A stretch of DNA of 64,000 nucleotides from an uncultured Comamonadaceae bacterium. Its GTDB lineage: Bacteria > Pseudomonadota > Gammaproteobacteria > Burkholderiales > Burkholderiaceae. The position numbers and the translations under genes were made by a program. Of this stretch, positions 26,527-35,939 are shown piece by piece. Under the pieces are notes generated by a model. It saw only the letters and a program-made list of their open reading frames with translations. It did no database searches and was not told the DNA's origin. The DNA is taken from the NCBI GenBank assembly GCA_946482595.1, contig CAMLSD010000002.1, positions 23,125 to 87,124 on the forward strand, given 5' to 3'. Numbering within the stretch: the first letter of the stretch is position 1; the number at the start of each line of letters is the position of its first letter.

Positions 26527-26579
26527 GGGGGCGCCTTCATACATCGCCCGCCGTACGACATGAACATGGAGCCCACCCG

Positions 26580-26969
26580 ATGAGCGGACCTGCCCGCGCC
26601 GGTGCTGTCATCTATGCCCGATACCTGGTGCCGCTGACGGCCTTCTACCGCGACTTGCTCGACGCCAGGCAGGTCCACGCCGATGCCGAGTACGCCGTGC
26701 TGCAGTCGGCCGACATCCAGATCGTCGTGCATGCGATCCCGGCGCACATCGCCGATTTGGTGCAGATCTCCACGCCCCCCGAGATCCGCGAGCAGACGGC
26801 CATCAAGCTGTTCTTCACGGTGCCGGACATCACGGCGGCGAACGAGGTGATCGCGCGCCATGGCGGCATCGTTCAGACGCAGAGCTGGCGCGGCACGGGC
26901 TTCGTGGCCTTCAATGGCGTCGACCCGGAAGGCAACGTGTTTCAGTTGCGGGTGTTCGATGGCGAGTGA
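26580..26969 (+). CDS. VOC-family (glyoxalase/bleomycin-resistance fold) protein
   Basis: A 129-residue protein with the paired beta-alpha-beta-beta-beta units of the vicinal-oxygen-chelate fold: VIYARYLVPLTAFYRDLLDA in the first half, KLFFTVPDITAANEVIARHG in the second, and the closing strand GVDPEGNVFQLRVF. The last motif places a conserved glutamate-like site in the usual position. The metal-binding histidine of glyoxalase I is not obvious, so the activity is unknown. Confidence 0.83.
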   Translation: MSGPARAGAVIYARYLVPLTAFYRDLLDARQVHADAEYAVLQSADIQIVVHAIPAHIADLVQISTPPEIREQTAIKLFFTVPDITAANEVIARHGGIVQTQSWRGTGFVAFNGVDPEGNVFQLRVFDGE

Positions 26970-27018
26970 ACGCCGGCGGTGGCCCGGAATGTGGGCGACC
27001 GACGGGCGCTTGCAGCCC

Positions 27019-27282
27019 TCAGGACTCGAGCGCCCGGAACACCATCAGGCCCAGCGGCGGCACGACGGCGATCAGCAGGCTCACCACGGCGGCGCCCGCC
27101 GCGGGTGACTGGCTGCGGGCCGCAACCCCACCGTGGATCAGCAGCGCCACGGCTGATGCGGCCGCGACCGGCATGGCCAGCAGGCCCATGAAGGAGCCGC
27201 CGCCCTGGGCCGCCATGAACACACCGACATAGGCCAGCACCTGGATCAGCAGCGGCAGCACCAGCACGACAAGGACACGCAT
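27019..27282 (-). CDS. Small membrane protein
   Basis: An 87-residue, strongly hydrophobic protein with three membrane segments (VLVVLVLPLLIQVLAYVGVF, GLLAMPVAAASAVALLIHGG, and AAGAAVVSLLIAVVPPLGLM), starting MRVL at 27282. No family recognised. It lies 12 bases downstream of nudK on the same strand and is probably co-transcribed. Confidence 0.6.
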   Translation of the reverse strand: MRVLVVLVLPLLIQVLAYVGVFMAAQGGGSFMGLLAMPVAAASAVALLIHGGVAARSQSPAAGAAVVSLLIAVVPPLGLMVFRALES

Positions 27283-27294
27283 GACCGGGGCCTT

Positions 27295-27918
27295 TCAGGA
27301 CGAGGTCAGTGAATCCAGCCCGACCATGGCAGCGTGCTGGAGCAGCATGATGGTCTTGCCATCCTGGATGCTGCCGGTGCGGATCATCGCGAGTGCGTCG
27401 TCGAACGGCAGTTCGACCACTTCGATGTCCTCCCCTTCGCCGGCCTGACCGCCCCCTTGCGAGACACGATCGGCAGGTTCGTACTCTGCGGCGAAAAAAT
27501 GGAGCTTCTCGGTCACCGAGCCGGGGCTCATGTAGGCCTCGAACAGCTTGTGCACCTGGCGGATGCGGTAGCCGGTTTCCTCCTCGGCTTCGCGGCGGAT
27601 GCAGTCGTCCGGGGCATCGCCGTCGAGCAGCCCGGCGCAGGCCTCCAGCAGCATGCCGTCGGCACAGCCGTTGACGTAGGCCGGCAGGCGGAACTGCCGC
27701 GTGAGCACGACGGTTCGCCGCCCGGCATTGAACAACAGCAGCGCCGCGCCATTGCCGCGGTCATAGGCCTCGCGCTGCTGCGTCTGCCAGGTGCCGTCGC
27801 GCCGCAGGTAGTCGAAGCTGAACTTGCGCAGTACGTACCAGTTGTCTGACAGCACCTGCACGTCGGTGATGCGCACGCGGGGATGGGGTGCGGCCTGCGG
27901 CCAGGGGGCGGAAGTCAT
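27295..27918 (-). CDS. nudK: GDP-mannose pyrophosphatase NudK-like Nudix hydrolase
   Basis: A 207-residue Nudix hydrolase matching E. coli NudK along its length (KREVYDRGNGA-type block, here [53 protein letters not shown]). The Nudix box runs [20 protein letters not shown] with the catalytic REAEEETG intact, but the first glutamate of GX5E is replaced by Ala. Substrate in E. coli is GDP-mannose and other nucleotide sugars. ATG 27918 is preferred over an upstream codon at 27957. Confidence 0.9.
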   Translation of the reverse strand: MTSAPWPQAAPHPRVRITDVQVLSDNWYVLRKFSFDYLRRDGTWQTQQREAYDRGNGAALLLFNAGRRTVVLTRQFRLPAYVNGCADGMLLEACAGLLDGDAPDDCIRREAEEETGYRIRQVHKLFEAYMSPGSVTEKLHFFAAEYEPADRVSQGGGQAGEGEDIEVVELPFDDALAMIRTGSIQDGKTIMLLQHAAMVGLDSLTSS

Positions 27919-27999
27919 GAGCGGGTTCCGGGGTCCATGGTGAAAGGGGTCAAACACCGTGCGGTCTGGCGCAGGCGTGGGTGAAGCGGCTCGGCCGGC

Positions 28000-28278
28000 T
28001 CAGCGTTGCGAGTTGCCGTCGAGCACGATCACCACACCCATGGCGCCGACCGACACCAGCTTGTCGTTGCTGGTGGTGTACGAGGCCACACCCAGCGAGT
28101 GGTAGTTGGCCACGAAGGCCGCCAGATCGCCAAGGCGCAGCAGCGCGGCGAGCTGGCTGCGTTCGGCCACGCTGTCCTTGATGCGCGCGCGATGCTGTTC
28201 GGGCGACGGATTGAGCAGAGCGGCAGCGGCGACAAGGACGGCCAGTGCCAGCGCAAGATGGATGGCGCGCAGCTTCAT
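28000..28278 (-). CDS. Small single-span protein, DUF4359-like
   Basis: A 92-residue protein with one N-terminal hydrophobic helix (LRAIHLALALAVLVAAAALL) followed by NPSPEQHRARIKDSVAERSQ and a conserved end YHSLGVASYTTSNDKLVSVG then AMGVVIVLD. The pattern (helix, NPS/HRxxIK, YHSLGVxSY, VSxGxxG) fits proteins annotated as DUF4359, from memory. Signal-anchored, periplasmic or secreted; function unknown. Divergent from the patatin-like gene with 146 bases between. Confidence 0.6.
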   Translation of the reverse strand: MKLRAIHLALALAVLVAAAALLNPSPEQHRARIKDSVAERSQLAALLRLGDLAAFVANYHSLGVASYTTSNDKLVSVGAMGVVIVLDGNSQR

Positions 28279-28424
28279 GGATGGGGGCAGTCTGGTGGAG
28301 CGGGCGGAGCGAGTGATCCGGCGAGTTCGCTCCATTCTGCCGTGTTGCCGTGCCCGCGGGTACTGACAGCGACCCGCAGCCGGTGCCAGAATCGCGGACA
28401 TCGAGCCAACGCCAGGGAGGCGAG

Positions 28425-31400
28425 TTGGATCAGGAGACCGGCCAGGCAGACACGCTCGACCACGAGCGCCAGCGCATGGGCGTGTGTGCGCCGGGCTCGC
28501 GCGTCGCGCGTGCGGGTGCGCCCGGGGTGTCCGGCAAGCGTGTTGCGGCCCTCCGGCCGCAGCCGACGGCCGAGCGCCCGCCCGAGGGTGAACCCCGGCA
28601 GGCGGCACCCTTGCCCGCGAATCTCACCGTGGCTGAATGGTTTGCCGCGGTTGATGCCGAAGACGCGACCGACGATGACCCACCCGGTGCCGATGCCGAA
28701 CCCGGTGTCGCTGGATCGGGCGGGGCACCGCCGTCACCGCCTTCGCCACAGACGTCGGCGCCCACCGACCCTCCCCGCAGCGGCGAGGCGCCGGACGTCG
28801 GCATGCCGGCCGCAGGTATCGGGTTGTGCCTGTCCGGTGGGGGCATCCGCAGTGCCACGTTCGGACTGGGCGTGCTGCAGGCGCTGGCCGAGCGCAACTG
28901 CCTGTCGCACGTGCATTTCCTGTCGACCGTGTCGGGCGGTGGGTACATCGGTGGCTGGCTGTCGGCCTGGATACGGCGTGTGGGTCTGGCCACGGTCGAG
29001 CGTGAGTTGGGCCGCCATGCGGCCGGGCAGACTCAGCGTCATGGGGTCGAACCGCAGGAGGTGACCTGGCTGCGTCGCTACAGCAACTATCTGGCACCAC
29101 GCTTCTCGGGCTTCAGCCTGGACCTGCTGGTGCTGCTGCTGGGCTGGGCCCGCAATGCCTTCCTCAACCTGAGCATGGTGGCCTGTGCCCTGGCGGTGGC
29201 GCTGATCCTGCCGCGGCTGCTGGTGGGTGCGTTGCCTGCGCTGAGCCATGGCGTGCCCAGCCTGCTGGTGTGGGTGCTGGGTGCCACCGCGGTGACGCTG
29301 TTTTTCGTCTACTTCGCCGTGGCGCTCAACGTGCAGGACAGGCACAAGCGCCGCAGGCTTTTCGGATTGATGCTGTACATCGTGCGTCGGCAGTGGCATG
29401 CGCTGACGCTGAGCCAGCGCAAGCAGAGCGTTGAGCAGGCGCATCGCATGCTCGAGGTCTCGGCCGGCCTGGCAACAGCCTGTGCCTGGCTGGGGGCTAC
29501 CGCGCTGGGGCTGTGGGCCGTGCTGGCGCAGGACCCGTCGCAGGCGCTGCAGTCTGTCGCTGCGCTGGTCTTTCCACTCACCCTGATCGGTGCGGTCGTC
29601 GGTTTCGCGACCTACGGACTGGGGCTGAACCGGGGGCCGCGTTGGCGCCATGTCGGGTACGTGCTGGCCTTTGGTGCCGGCCTGGTGGTGTGTGCGGGTG
29701 TGCTGTATGCGGCCCGGGCCGGCCTGCAGGTGACGGAGGTCCGCGCGGCCAGCTCGTCGGCCCAGGCGTTTGGTGAACATGCCCGTGTGCTGGCTTTCGG
29801 GCCGCTGGCCGGAGCGCTGGCGCTGACGCTCGGGGGGTTCGTGTTTGTCGGCCTCACCGGCGCACACTACCGCGAACGCAGTCGCGAGGCGTGGAGTCAG
29901 TTGCTTGCCTGGGCGCTCAGCGGCCTGACGCTGTGGCTGGCCTGGACGATGGCGGCGCTTTATGTCCCCATCCTGTTCGATGCGATCTCGGTGTGGTCGG
30001 CCGGTGCGTTTGAATGGTCTGCCGTGCTGGGCACGCTGGCATCGGCGGTGCTCGCCTGGTTGCTGTCGTCCGCGCCGGCGCAGGGTTCGGGCCGGATCGC
30101 GCGGCTGCTGGGTGCGTCGGCGGCCTGGCTGGCCTGGGTGGCCGCGGCCGGGATCCTGGCGCTTGCGGCCTGGGGCGTGCATGTCGCGCTGCGCACGGCG
30201 CTCGCAAACGAAGGCCTGCACAGGGGCCCAGCGGCGACGTCGCTGGCCGGACCCGCAGCGCTGCCCTCGGCGGCGGCGCCCTTGCGCATCGAGGTACAGC
30301 AGACCGAGCAGCGCCTGAGCGCGCACATCGACCTGCCGCGCGAGGCAGCCCTGTCGCTGGCGCGTGTGGCGGATCGGGTGCATGGCGAACAGGCGGCTGC
30401 GCTGGCCGGGCGCGACCTGCTGTGGGGGGTGTCACCGCTGGTACCCGCGGGCATGCTGCTGGCGATGGCCTTCCTGCTGCTGGCCTGGCGGGTGGACGTC
30501 AACGTGTTTTCGCTCAACGCCATCTACCGGGTGCGGCTGGTCCGCTGCTACCTGGGTGCCAGCAATGCCAGGCGGCAGCCGAGCCGTTTCACCGGGATCG
30601 ACGAGAACGACGACCTGCCCCTGGCTCAGTCCGAGTCGGCCATGCAGCGCCCCTTGCATCTGGTGAACGCGGCGATGAACCTCACGATCGGCCAGGACCT
30701 GGGCCTGCTATCGCAGAAGAGCACGAACTTCGTGCTCTCGCCGATGTACTGTGGCTACCAGACGACGCCGCGTTCAACCTCGGACCGGCGGGCCCTGCGT
30801 CGCCTGGGCGTGCGCCGTCACTATCTGCCCACGGCCACGCTGGCGCGGCAAGACCCGGATCTGACCATCGGCGCGGCCATCGCCACCTCAGGCGCGGCGC
30901 TCAGTCCGAACATGGGGCGGTATTCGTCGCGCAGCCTCGCGTTTGTGCTCACCGTGCTGAACGTGCGCCTGGGCCGGTGGATGACCAACCCCCGGCTTGC
31001 TGCGAGCGCTGCATCGCCAGCCTTCGGTGCGAGCTACCTGGCGGCTGAACTGCTGGGCTGGGCGAACGACCAGCGTCGCTACGTCTACCTGTCCGACGGG
31101 GGTCATTTCGAGAACCTGGGGCTGTATGAACTGGTGCGCCGGCGTTGCCGCTTGATCGTGTGTGTCGATGCAGCCGCCGACCCTGCGCGTGGCTTCAGCG
31201 ACCTGGCCAATGCGATCCGTCAGGTTCGTCTGGACTTCGGTGCGGAGGTGCAGATCGACCTGGCCGATCTGGCCACCGATGGGGGTGGGGCCAGCCTCAG
31301 CCCGTTTGCGATCGGCACCGTGCGCTACGCGTCGGCGGGTGCAGCGGACACGACCGGGGTGCTGATCTACCTGAAGCCATCGATCGTGGCCGGGCTGTCG

Positions 31401-31559
31401 GCCGACGTGCTGGCCTATCACCGAGAGCACCCCGACTTCCCTCACCAGGGCACCGGCAATCAGTTCTTCAGCGAGGCCCAGTTCGAAAGCTACCGCGCGC
31501 TCGGCTGCCAGTTGATGCGCATGTGCCTGGACACCCGCACGGCCTGGCCGGTGCCCTGA
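28425..31559 (+). CDS. Large membrane patatin-like phospholipase
   Basis: A protein of about 1,044 residues. TTG 28425 is preferred as start because AGGGAGG lies five to six bases upstream; other in-frame starts are GTG 28350 and ATG 28476. After a disordered, Pro/Asp-rich N-terminal segment the patatin core begins with the oxyanion motif SGGGIRSATFG (138-142 region) and the nucleophile in STVSGGGYIG (S170). Eight or more membrane segments occupy residues about 230-690. The catalytic aspartate is D891 in YLSDGGHFENLGLYEL. It should be a membrane-embedded lipid acyl hydrolase; substrate unknown. Confidence 0.85.
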   Translation: MDQETGQADTLDHERQRMGVCAPGSRVARAGAPGVSGKRVAALRPQPTAERPPEGEPRQAAPLPANLTVAEWFAAVDAEDATDDDPPGADAEPGVAGSGGAPPSPPSPQTSAPTDPPRSGEAPDVGMPAAGIGLCLSGGGIRSATFGLGVLQALAERNCLSHVHFLSTVSGGGYIGGWLSAWIRRVGLATVERELGRHAAGQTQRHGVEPQEVTWLRRYSNYLAPRFSGFSLDLLVLLLGWARNAFLNLSMVACALAVALILPRLLVGALPALSHGVPSLLVWVLGATAVTLFFVYFAVALNVQDRHKRRRLFGLMLYIVRRQWHALTLSQRKQSVEQAHRMLEVSAGLATACAWLGATALGLWAVLAQDPSQALQSVAALVFPLTLIGAVVGFATYGLGLNRGPRWRHVGYVLAFGAGLVVCAGVLYAARAGLQVTEVRAASSSAQAFGEHARVLAFGPLAGALALTLGGFVFVGLTGAHYRERSREAWSQLLAWALSGLTLWLAWTMAALYVPILFDAISVWSAGAFEWSAVLGTLASAVLAWLLSSAPAQGSGRIARLLGASAAWLAWVAAAGILALAAWGVHVALRTALANEGLHRGPAATSLAGPAALPSAAAPLRIEVQQTEQRLSAHIDLPREAALSLARVADRVHGEQAAALAGRDLLWGVSPLVPAGMLLAMAFLLLAWRVDVNVFSLNAIYRVRLVRCYLGASNARRQPSRFTGIDENDDLPLAQSESAMQRPLHLVNAAMNLTIGQDLGLLSQKSTNFVLSPMYCGYQTTPRSTSDRRALRRLGVRRHYLPTATLARQDPDLTIGAAIATSGAALSPNMGRYSSRSLAFVLTVLNVRLGRWMTNPRLAASAASPAFGASYLAAELLGWANDQRRYVYLSDGGHFENLGLYELVRRRCRLIVCVDAAADPARGFSDLANAIRQVRLDFGAEVQIDLADLATDGGGASLSPFAIGTVRYASAGAADTTGVLIYLKPSIVAGLSADVLAYHREHPDFPHQGTGNQFFSEAQFESYRALGCQLMRMCLDTRTAWPVP

Positions 31560-31561
31560 TT

Positions 31562-32584
31562 TCAGATCACATCATCTTCGGGCGCGATCAAGACCCGGCG
31601 GTAGCGGGCCATCACGGCCGGGTCGACCACACCGAGCCAGCGAGCCACGTCGGCCTCCGACCTGCCGCGCCGCAACTGGCGCAGTGCAAAGGTGTGGCGC
31701 AGGCGAAACGACCCCCCGCGTGGATCGTCGAGGCCTGCGGCCTCCAGCACCAGGCGTGCGGCCTGGTACTGGGCAACCTTGCCCCACGGTTTGCCTGAGC
31801 GTGTGGACGGGAACAGCACTTCGCCGCCGATCTGCTGTTCGCTGCGCACATGCAGCCAGTGCTTGAGCACCTGGCCGGCCCATTCAGCGATCGGGGCCTC
31901 GCGGGCGGGTGCATTGCCATTGGCTGGCACCTGCACCTTCCAGGGCACGTCCTGCACACGTCCACCACGGGTGATGAGCGCGTCGCTGCCGAGGGCGCGT
32001 ACATCGCCGGGGCTGAGTCCGGCGCCGAGTTGAAGGCTCACGGCGGCCCGGTTGCGAAGTTCCTGCCAGGTGTGCAACGGGCTGCGCTGCCCGGGACGCG
32101 GCCGCGCCTCGGACAGATGGCTGACCAGTCGCCGGGCTTCAGCGGCCGTCAGGTACTCGGGCAGGGGGTCGGACTGCGCGGCATTGGCATAGCGCCATTG
32201 GGGCTGCCGTGCCATCAGTTCCATCGCGGCGTTGTTGCCAGGCAGGCCGAGCCGGCGTGCCCGGTGAGCCTGCACCCGGTCCACCAGGTGCAGGAGCCGC
32301 CAGACGTAGCGGGGCGACAGTGCGTCATCTGACGAGCGCAGTCCGGTGCGCGAGTCGATGAAGGCCTGCAGGTCGTCGGCGCACAACTGATCCAGCGCGA
32401 TCGGCGGGGTCTGCGACACGCACCATTTGGCCAGGACGTCCCACAGGTGCAGGTAGGTGGCCTGTGACGAGGTCTGCGTCAGCGGACCTTGCTGGTGGGC
32501 CCAGGTCGCCCACGCGTCGAACGAGGCCAGCCAGACCTGCAGTGGGGAAGTGGGCTCGTCGAAGAGGTCGAGGGTCTGGGCCAT
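31562..32584 (-). CDS. Tyrosine recombinase/integrase-like protein with degenerate active site
   Basis: A 340-residue protein with an N-terminal SAM-like core-binding part (about 15-110) and a C-terminal phage-integrase fold. The nucleophile tyrosine is kept (ARYRRV), as is the box II arginine (LRHTFALRQL) and a candidate beta-hairpin lysine (WKVQVPANG). The box I arginine appears as Ser (GAGLSPGDVRAL), and the box II and III histidines appear as Phe and Val (SFRLRH, WLGVVD). It may be a divergent recombinase or a DNA-binding derivative. ATG 32584 abuts an 18-bp inverted repeat arm at 32586. Confidence 0.8.
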   Translation of the reverse strand: MAQTLDLFDEPTSPLQVWLASFDAWATWAHQQGPLTQTSSQATYLHLWDVLAKWCVSQTPPIALDQLCADDLQAFIDSRTGLRSSDDALSPRYVWRLLHLVDRVQAHRARRLGLPGNNAAMELMARQPQWRYANAAQSDPLPEYLTAAEARRLVSHLSEARPRPGQRSPLHTWQELRNRAAVSLQLGAGLSPGDVRALGSDALITRGGRVQDVPWKVQVPANGNAPAREAPIAEWAGQVLKHWLHVRSEQQIGGEVLFPSTRSGKPWGKVAQYQAARLVLEAAGLDDPRGGSFRLRHTFALRQLRRGRSEADVARWLGVVDPAVMARYRRVLIAPEDDVI

Positions 32585-32585
32585 C

Positions 32586-32700
32586 AAAAATGAACCAACG
32601 GCAGGGACGTTTTGCTCAAGATTCTATGTGCATGCTTGTGGATGTGGCGCTGCTGTGACGGGTGTTGTGTTGTATGATCGGATGCCGTTGGTTCATTTTT
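32586..32700. repeat. 18-bp perfect inverted repeat flanking a 79-bp spacer
   Basis: AAAAATGAACCAACGGCA at 32586-32603 is matched exactly by its reverse complement at 32683-32700. The spacer (32604-32682) is less GC-rich than its surroundings. It contains promoter-like hexamers: TAGAAT on the minus strand towards the recombinase gene, and TATGAT on the plus strand. The left arm ends one base before the recombinase ATG codon. To the right, 32701-32919 shows no gene. Possible roles are a recombination (inversion) switch, paired operators, or a long hairpin in the leader. Confidence 0.7.
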
Positions 32701-32919
32701 AGCGGCGCACCGACCGCCTGGCGCTGCCATGCCGTCTGCATCGGTGGGAGGCCTCGGCGGGTTCATCCAGATGCGACCTCGCCCGGCCCCTTGCGGCACC
32801 GGGCCCGTAGAAGGCGCACGCGCAGGCGACATGCGCCTCACACCGGGGTCCCAGGCGCACCTGAGGCCCTGCCGTGTCACACGCGTCGTGGCCGGACGTG
32901 CCGCCTGAGGTCGCCCGCT

Positions 32920-33246
32920 TCAGGTGCGGCGGGCCAGCAGCCGCTGCAGCCGGTCGATTTCGTCGATCAGGTCGAGCGCCAGGGCCACCCCGGCTTCATT
33001 GACATGCAGGTCATTGAGCAGACGCATGCCGATCCTGGCCCGACGCAGCGCCAGGCTGTCGAAGGCCCAGTTGGCCGGCTCGTCGCCCTGTGGCGCGATC
33101 ACGCCTTCATGAACGAGCAGCACCAGCAGGTCAGGATGTGCGCCGCTGGCCTGCGACAGCTCGGTCAGCGACAACAGCACGTCATGCCCGACCACCGAGG
33201 CAGTCACCGCGGGCTGGGGAGGGGAGGTGTCGGTCATGGCGGTCAC
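32920..33246 (-). CDS. cbpM: Chaperone modulator CbpM
   Basis: A 108-residue MerR-HTH-like protein. [20 protein letters not shown] and the following HEGVIAPQG are the helix-turn-helix-like start of CbpM, and [14 protein letters not shown] is the closing helix. CbpM binds the J-domain of CbpA and restrains its stimulation of DnaK. It starts within the four bases that overlap the CbpA stop. An alternative ATG lies three codons in. Confidence 0.87.
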   Translation of the reverse strand: MTAMTDTSPPQPAVTASVVGHDVLLSLTELSQASGAHPDLLVLLVHEGVIAPQGDEPANWAFDSLALRRARIGMRLLNDLHVNEAGVALALDLIDEIDRLQRLLARRT

Positions 33247-34187
33247 CCTGGGTAATGCGCGCGTGGGTGGAATCGGGTGGCGCTTGCCAGTTGCCGGTAG
33301 GCCTCCTGGGCCTGGGGCGTATCGGCTGGCGGCAGCACCAGGGTTGCCACGGCGTACAGGTCTCCGGGCGGGTCGCCTGGCAGGCCGCGACCACGCAGCC
33401 TCATCCTGCGGCCAGATGGGGTGCCGGCGGGCACCTTCAGCGCCACCGGCCCTTCAGGTGTGGGCACCTGCACGGTGGCACCCAGGGCGGCTTCCCAGGG
33501 CGCCAGCGGCACGTCAAGATGGACGTCGCGGCCCTCCACATGAAAGTGCGGATGCTGGCGGAACACGACCTCGAGATACAGGTCGCCCGGCGGCGCCCGG
33601 CCGATGCCTGCACCGCCCTGGCCGCTCAAACGCAGGTGCTGTCCGGCCTGGATGCCCCGCGGAATGTCCACCTGCACTTCGCGCTCCTGCATGCGCAACA
33701 GCCCGTGTTCGTCCGCCACCGGCATGCGCAGCGTCACCGCGCGTCTTGCGCCCCGGTAGCTGTCCTCCAGGTCGATCACGATGCGCGCGTGGTGGTCTTC
33801 TCCGCGACGGTTGTGTGCACCCTGTCGCCCGCCACGGGCGCCCAGCATGCCACGGAACAGGGCCTCGAAGAAGGCGCTGTGCTCGCCAAGGTCTGCTCCG
33901 TCGAAGCCGCGCCCCTCGAACTCATAACCGGCCTGCCAGTCCGGCGGCGGCGAGAACGTCTGGCCCGCCCGCCACTCAGAGCCCAGGGCATCGTAGGCTG
34001 CCCGCCGTTCAGGGTCCTTCAGCACCTCGTACGCCTCGCGCACTTCCTTGAACTGGCGCTCGGCGTCCTCGGCCTTGCTGACGTCGGGGTGGTACTTGCG
34101 CGCGAGCTTGCGGTACGCACGCTTGATGTCTTCAGCGCTGGCCGCCCGGTCCACTCCGAGCGTCGCGTAGTAGTCCTTGAAGTCCAT
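33243..34187 (-). CDS. cbpA: DnaJ-family co-chaperone CbpA (curved-DNA-binding)
   Basis: A 314-residue class B J-protein. The J-domain fills residues 1-70 with the HPD motif in [21 protein letters not shown] Gly/Phe-rich segment follows ([20 protein letters not shown]), then the two beta-barrel C-terminal domains (for example [20 protein letters not shown]). There is no zinc-finger domain, as expected for CbpA. It stimulates DnaK and binds curved DNA. Start 34187 ([12 protein letters not shown]) is unambiguous. An FNR-like dyad sits at 34240-34253. Confidence 0.93.
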   Translation of the reverse strand: MDFKDYYATLGVDRAASAEDIKRAYRKLARKYHPDVSKAEDAERQFKEVREAYEVLKDPERRAAYDALGSEWRAGQTFSPPPDWQAGYEFEGRGFDGADLGEHSAFFEALFRGMLGARGGRQGAHNRRGEDHHARIVIDLEDSYRGARRAVTLRMPVADEHGLLRMQEREVQVDIPRGIQAGQHLRLSGQGGAGIGRAPPGDLYLEVVFRQHPHFHVEGRDVHLDVPLAPWEAALGATVQVPTPEGPVALKVPAGTPSGRRMRLRGRGLPGDPPGDLYAVATLVLPPADTPQAQEAYRQLASATRFHPRAHYPG

Positions 34188-34239
34188 CGTCTGCCTTTCG
34201 AACCAGGCTCCAGCATCGCGCAGCCCGGGGGCGTCCGGA

Positions 34240-34253
34240 CTGACCTTGATCAA
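34240..34253. promoter_or_regulatory. FNR/ANR-like dyad upstream of cbpA
   Basis: CTGAC-CTTG-ATCAA matches nine of ten positions of the FNR-type dyad (TTGAY-N4-RTCAA). Read towards cbpA it is centred about 60 bases before the start codon, which would place a class II promoter start about 18 bases before the ATG. The matching -10 (GATGCT) is weak. It lies between divergent genes and could serve either. Confidence 0.4.
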
Positions 34254-34341
34254 GCCGCGTGACACACCGCACGACCGTGTCCCGACGGCGCCGCGTGGCA
34301 TACAGTGGTCCCTCAGCACCGTCTGCCTTCGAGCCCGCCGC

Positions 34342-35928
34342 ATGACCCCTGCCACAGCGCCCCTGCCCGACACGACCCTCGTGCGTGCCTTGCACGCCCG
34401 GCTGCAGGCCGATGCTGGGCGCGAAGTACGCTGCATCGAAACCCACATCTCCTGGGTCCTGCTCGACGGCGAACATGCCTGGAAGCTCAAGAAGCCGGTG
34501 CGCATGGGTTTTCTGGACTTCACGACCGTCGAGGCGCGTGCCCATTTCTGCGAGGAGGAGCTGCGGCTCAATCGGCGGCTTGCGCCCTCCCTGTACCTGC
34601 GGGTGGTGGCGGTGCGCGGCACGCCACAGTCACCGCGCCTCGACGGCGGCGGCCCGGCGATCGACCACCTGGTGCAGATGCGTCAGTTCCTGCCTGGCAG
34701 TCTGCTGAGCGAACGCCTGGCCGCCGGCACGCTGCTGCCCGACCACGTGGAGCGGCTGGCGCATCGTCTCGCGGCCTTCCATGAGTCAGCACCGATGGCC
34801 GATCCCCGCGGCGAACCCCGCGGGGATTCAGGCGGCGATCACGGCTCCGACCTGCCGATCGAGGCAGCAGCGCCCCCTGATGCGGCGCTGCTGGCCCTGG
34901 ACCGCCTGGCAGCGCTCGTCGACAACCCCGATGCACAGGCCTCGTGCCGCACGCTGCGCGCCTGGCTGCAGCAGCAGGCCACACGGCTGGCCCCGGTGCA
35001 GGCCGAACGCCGACGCCGCGGCCGGGTGCGCGAGTGCCATGGCGACCTCCACCTGGACAACGTCGTGATGCTGGGTGACGACCCCACCCCGTTCGACTGC
35101 ATCGAGTTCGATGCCGACTTGCGATGGATCGATGTGGCGGATGACATCGCCTTCGTGGCCATGGACCTGATGGCACACGGCCGGCGCGACCTCGCCTGGC
35201 GCGCGCTGAACACCTGGTTCGACGACACGGGGGACCACGATGCCCTGCGGGTGCTGCGACATCAACTCGTGTACCGCGCGATCGTGCGAGCCCTGGTACA
35301 GCAGCTCAGGCCGCCCGGTGCCGGCGGCGGCAACGCGGCCCCGGACTACCTGGGTTGCGCCATGGCGCTCGCAGATGCGGCACAGGCGGGCCTCTTGATC
35401 ACCCATGGCCTGTCAGGGTCGGGCAAGAGCCATGTCGCCCGCGCCGTGGCCGAACAAGCGGGTGCGCTGCGCCTGCGCTCGGACGTTGAACGCAAGCGGC
35501 TGCACGGGCTCGCACCGCTGGAGCGTTCAGCCGGTCGCGTACCCGACCTCTACGCCCAAGCCGCCACCCAACGCACCTTCGACCATCTGCTGCAGCTGGC
35601 CCGGTGTGCCATGGCGGCCGGCTGGCCGGTCGTGGTCGATGCCGCCTTCCTGCGCCATGAAGAGCGCGATGCCTTCGCCCGCACCGCGCGCCTGCAAGGC
35701 GTGCCGTTTGCCATCCTGCATTGCGATGCGCCAGAGGCGGTGTTGCGCCAGCGCGTGCAGGCGCGCGCCCTGCGCGGTGACGACGCATCGGAGGCCGACC
35801 TCACCGTGCTGGCGCGGCAGATGCAGTTCGCGCAACCGCTGTCGCAGACCGAGCGTGCGTGCACCCTGTCGGTTGACACCACCGGCCCACTCGACGCGGC
35901 CGACCTGGTCCGACGCTGGCTGGGCTGA
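34342..35928 (+). CDS. Fusion of aminoglycoside-phosphotransferase-like and P-loop kinase domains
   Basis: A 528-residue two-domain protein. The N-terminal part (about 1-345) has the APH-type catalytic loop [13 protein letters not shown] and metal loop [16 protein letters not shown], with an N-lobe lysine region [14 protein letters not shown]. The C-terminal part (about 350-528) is a P-loop NTPase with Walker [10 protein letters not shown] and a zeta-toxin/gluconate-kinase-like layout. Proteins of this fusion are annotated as phosphotransferase/AAA proteins of unknown substrate. A 26-base perfect hairpin is embedded in the coding sequence at 34802-34827. Confidence 0.87.
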   Translation: MTPATAPLPDTTLVRALHARLQADAGREVRCIETHISWVLLDGEHAWKLKKPVRMGFLDFTTVEARAHFCEEELRLNRRLAPSLYLRVVAVRGTPQSPRLDGGGPAIDHLVQMRQFLPGSLLSERLAAGTLLPDHVERLAHRLAAFHESAPMADPRGEPRGDSGGDHGSDLPIEAAAPPDAALLALDRLAALVDNPDAQASCRTLRAWLQQQATRLAPVQAERRRRGRVRECHGDLHLDNVVMLGDDPTPFDCIEFDADLRWIDVADDIAFVAMDLMAHGRRDLAWRALNTWFDDTGDHDALRVLRHQLVYRAIVRALVQQLRPPGAGGGNAAPDYLGCAMALADAAQAGLLITHGLSGSGKSHVARAVAEQAGALRLRSDVERKRLHGLAPLERSAGRVPDLYAQAATQRTFDHLLQLARCAMAAGWPVVVDAAFLRHEERDAFARTARLQGVPFAILHCDAPEAVLRQRVQARALRGDDASEADLTVLARQMQFAQPLSQTERACTLSVDTTGPLDAADLVRRWLG

Positions 35929-35939
35929 ATCGGCCCAGG

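Noticed and set aside
28350..28424. GTG start for the patatin-like protein
   Set aside because: No ribosome-binding site there, whereas TTG 28425 is preceded by AGGGAGG at proper spacing; kept as alternative only.
32662..33255. 197-residue plus-strand frame starting inside the inverted repeat
   Set aside because: Most of it is antisense to cbpM and it has no similarity, so I do not treat it as a gene controlled by the right repeat arm.
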